From: an uncultured Erysipelotrichaceae bacterium
GTDB taxonomy: Bacteria > Bacillota_I > Bacilli_A > Erysipelotrichales > Erysipelotrichaceae
Direction of reading: 5' to 3'
DNA: 7,004 bases
NCBI GenBank assembly: GCA_934692455.1
Contig: CAKUTY010000071.1
Span: 1-7,004, forward strand
Positions 5,815 to 7,004 of the stretch are shown piece by piece. Numbering within the stretch: the first letter of the stretch is position 1; the number at the start of each line of letters is the position of its first letter. Both the position numbers and the translations under genes were made by a program. The notes below the pieces were generated by a model that made no database searches, was not told the origin of the DNA, and saw only the letters and a program-made list of their open reading frames with translations.

Positions 5815-7003
5815 TTTTGTTCACCTTATTTATTAATACCACAAAGCCAAGAAAACCAACTAGACTTGCAACAACCGCCATATATTCCATATACTTAACA
5901 CCAAGATTATCGATGATAAAGCCTGTTGTTAATGAACCAAACAAGGAACCAAAAACACAAGCTAGAGTTAAGAAAGCCTGGCCTCTTGTAATCTCATCTT
6001 CTTTTAATACCTTAGTAGCCAAGGCTACACCACCCGGCATCATAAGTGAAAACGAAAGGCATTGAATAATTTGAGTTAAATATAAACAAGTTACATTACC
6101 ACTTAATACTAATAATATTGCCTTTGACAAGAACATGAAAGCAGCCAGTAGCAACACTTTATTTAAACTCAATCTTTTAATAAAGAAGGGATATATCAAT
6201 AAAATACCTAAGTATTCAATAATAGCCTTAACACCTAAAATACTGCCTAAGTCATTACTATTACCACCAACATTTTCAACAATCAGAATCATGAAATTAT
6301 CTAACATTAAATAGCCATAATAGATAAAACTTAAGAAGACAATTAATAAGACAAAATACTTATTATTCTTAATGAATTCTTTATATGAAATCTTTTGTTT
6401 AGCAACAACAATCTTGTTGTTCACTATTTGATAATCTTTTCTTAAAAGTAATAAATCGCACAATAGACCTAGTGACATTAAGATAAAAAAGATAATAATT
6501 ATCTTATAAGAAAATAGATTAGATAAATAGCCTAATACGAAACAAAAGATGGCATAAGAAATAGAACCACAGGCCCTAGCCTTGGCAAAGTCTATCTTAA
6601 TACCACAATATAGAAACTTACTACTTAAAGTATTAATTAAAGGTTCTATACCAATATATAAGCTAGTACCAATGATAAAGATGATTGCCAACAAGGAATT
6701 AGCACTGCCAATAAAATAATTACATACAGCACAAATAAAGATTAATAAGGCACAAATAACACTCATCTCAAAGACACTTATTTTCTTTGATTTATCACAA
6801 ATATCAGCTAGAAATATTTGTAAGAATATCGCAATAAAAGATGAGGCAGCTAAGAAATATCCTGCATTAGAGGCACTAAATCCTCTTTCCTTCAAGGTAT
6901 AAACACTAAAGCCATAGATAATGCAAGTTATTGCATGAAGAAAGAAGAAAGATAAAGAATGTTTTAAGTTAATTTGTTTTTCCATACCCAACAATTCTAG
7001 CAC
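5807..7003 (-). CDS. Major facilitator superfamily permease, MFS_1_like type (392 aa from ATG 6985)
   Basis: A polytopic membrane protein with about twelve hydrophobic segments and a polar central loop at about 182-206 splitting the two six-helix bundles, the classic MFS plan at usual length. A motif A-like loop LADICDKSKK follows helix 2 (about 59-68), and FAKARACGSISYAI (133-146) resembles the RxRxxGSxG stretch of the PF12832 group, which includes 3-phenylpropionate and nucleoside/sugar proton symporters; the second half has GQAFLTLACVFGSLFG (335-350). The substrate is unknown. The frame is open to the right edge, so the start is uncertain. ATG 6985 (MEKQINLKHS) gives a normal N-terminus but no clear Shine-Dalgarno; TTG 6994 and GTG 7003 are in-frame alternatives, and the true start could lie outside the window. 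It is the first gene seen in the operon and overlaps the methyltransferase gene by 8 bases. Confidence 0.85.
   Translation of the reverse strand: MLELLGMEKQINLKHSLSFFFLHAITCIIYGFSVYTLKERGFSASNAGYFLAASSFIAIFLQIFLADICDKSKKISVFEMSVICALLIFICAVCNYFIGSANSLLAIIFIIGTSLYIGIEPLINTLSSKFLYCGIKIDFAKARACGSISYAIFCFVLGYLSNLFSYKIIIIFFILMSLGLLCDLLLLRKDYQIVNNKIVVAKQKISYKEFIKNNKYFVLLIVFLSFIYYGYLMLDNFMILIVENVGGNSNDLGSILGVKAIIEYLGILLIYPFFIKRLSLNKVLLLAAFMFLSKAILLVLSGNVTCLYLTQIIQCLSFSLMMPGGVALATKVLKEDEITRGQAFLTLACVFGSLFGSLTTGFIIDNLGVKYMEYMAVVASLVGFLGFVVLINKVNKNG
6994..7002 (-). promoter_or_regulatory. Possible extended -10 promoter before the permease
   Basis: TGCTAGAAT on the minus strand is a TGn extension followed by a five-of-six -10 box. 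Its -35 region would lie outside the window. The predicted transcription start (about 6987) would fall only two bases before ATG 6985, making the message nearly leaderless, which would fit the missing Shine-Dalgarno. It may equally be chance in A+T-rich sequence. Confidence 0.25.
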
Positions 7004-7004
7004 A

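Noticed and set aside
5772..6065. Plus-strand open frame of 97 codons
   Set aside because: Antisense to the permease end and the methyltransferase start, both of which are well supported.
1..7004. Use of the Mycoplasma code (TGA as Trp)
   Set aside because: Tryptophans checked in conserved places are TGG and no in-frame TGA is needed by any gene.

Overview
The window is A+T-rich chromosomal DNA that looks like a low-GC Bacillota. The protein styles (a Clostridia/Erysipelotrichia-type heterodimeric ABC exporter, a TRAM-less RlmD-like enzyme, a sensor N-terminus of a kind I associate with gut Firmicutes) suggest an Erysipelotrichales-like gut anaerobe. That placement is inference from memory, not a database result. 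Tryptophan codons checked in the exporter are TGG and every stop seen is TAA, so the standard bacterial code fits.

Layout from left to right. (1) 1-405, minus strand: the N-terminal 135 residues of a membrane-anchored sensor protein that runs off the left edge, with a good extended -10 promoter at 427-435. (2) 452-750, plus strand: a decayed protein-coding remnant with at least two lesions, ending in a hairpin (749-778) that can terminate transcription in both directions. (3) 786-4425, minus strand: a two-gene operon for the two halves of a heterodimeric ABC exporter. The upstream half has the degenerate ATP site (Asp for Glu, Gln for His) and the downstream half has the catalytic site. A promoter is proposed at 4460-4489. 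(4) 4493-7003, minus strand: a second operon of an MFS-type permease, a 23S rRNA uracil-5-methyltransferase and a 50-residue membrane protein, closed by a terminator at 4493-4519 whose hairpin overlaps the last stop codon.

All intact genes are on the minus strand and transcribed right to left. Within the two operons the genes are tightly packed: two of the junctions overlap by exactly 8 bases, with the downstream Shine-Dalgarno inside the upstream coding sequence, which suggests translational coupling. The ABC halves surely work as one complex. The functional link between the permease, the methyltransferase and the small membrane protein is not evident. I see no CRISPR array, tRNA, rRNA, insertion sequence, riboswitch or defence system. 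The window is mostly ordinary housekeeping and transport; the relic gene, the small membrane protein and the sequence departures in conserved motifs are what deserve a second look.
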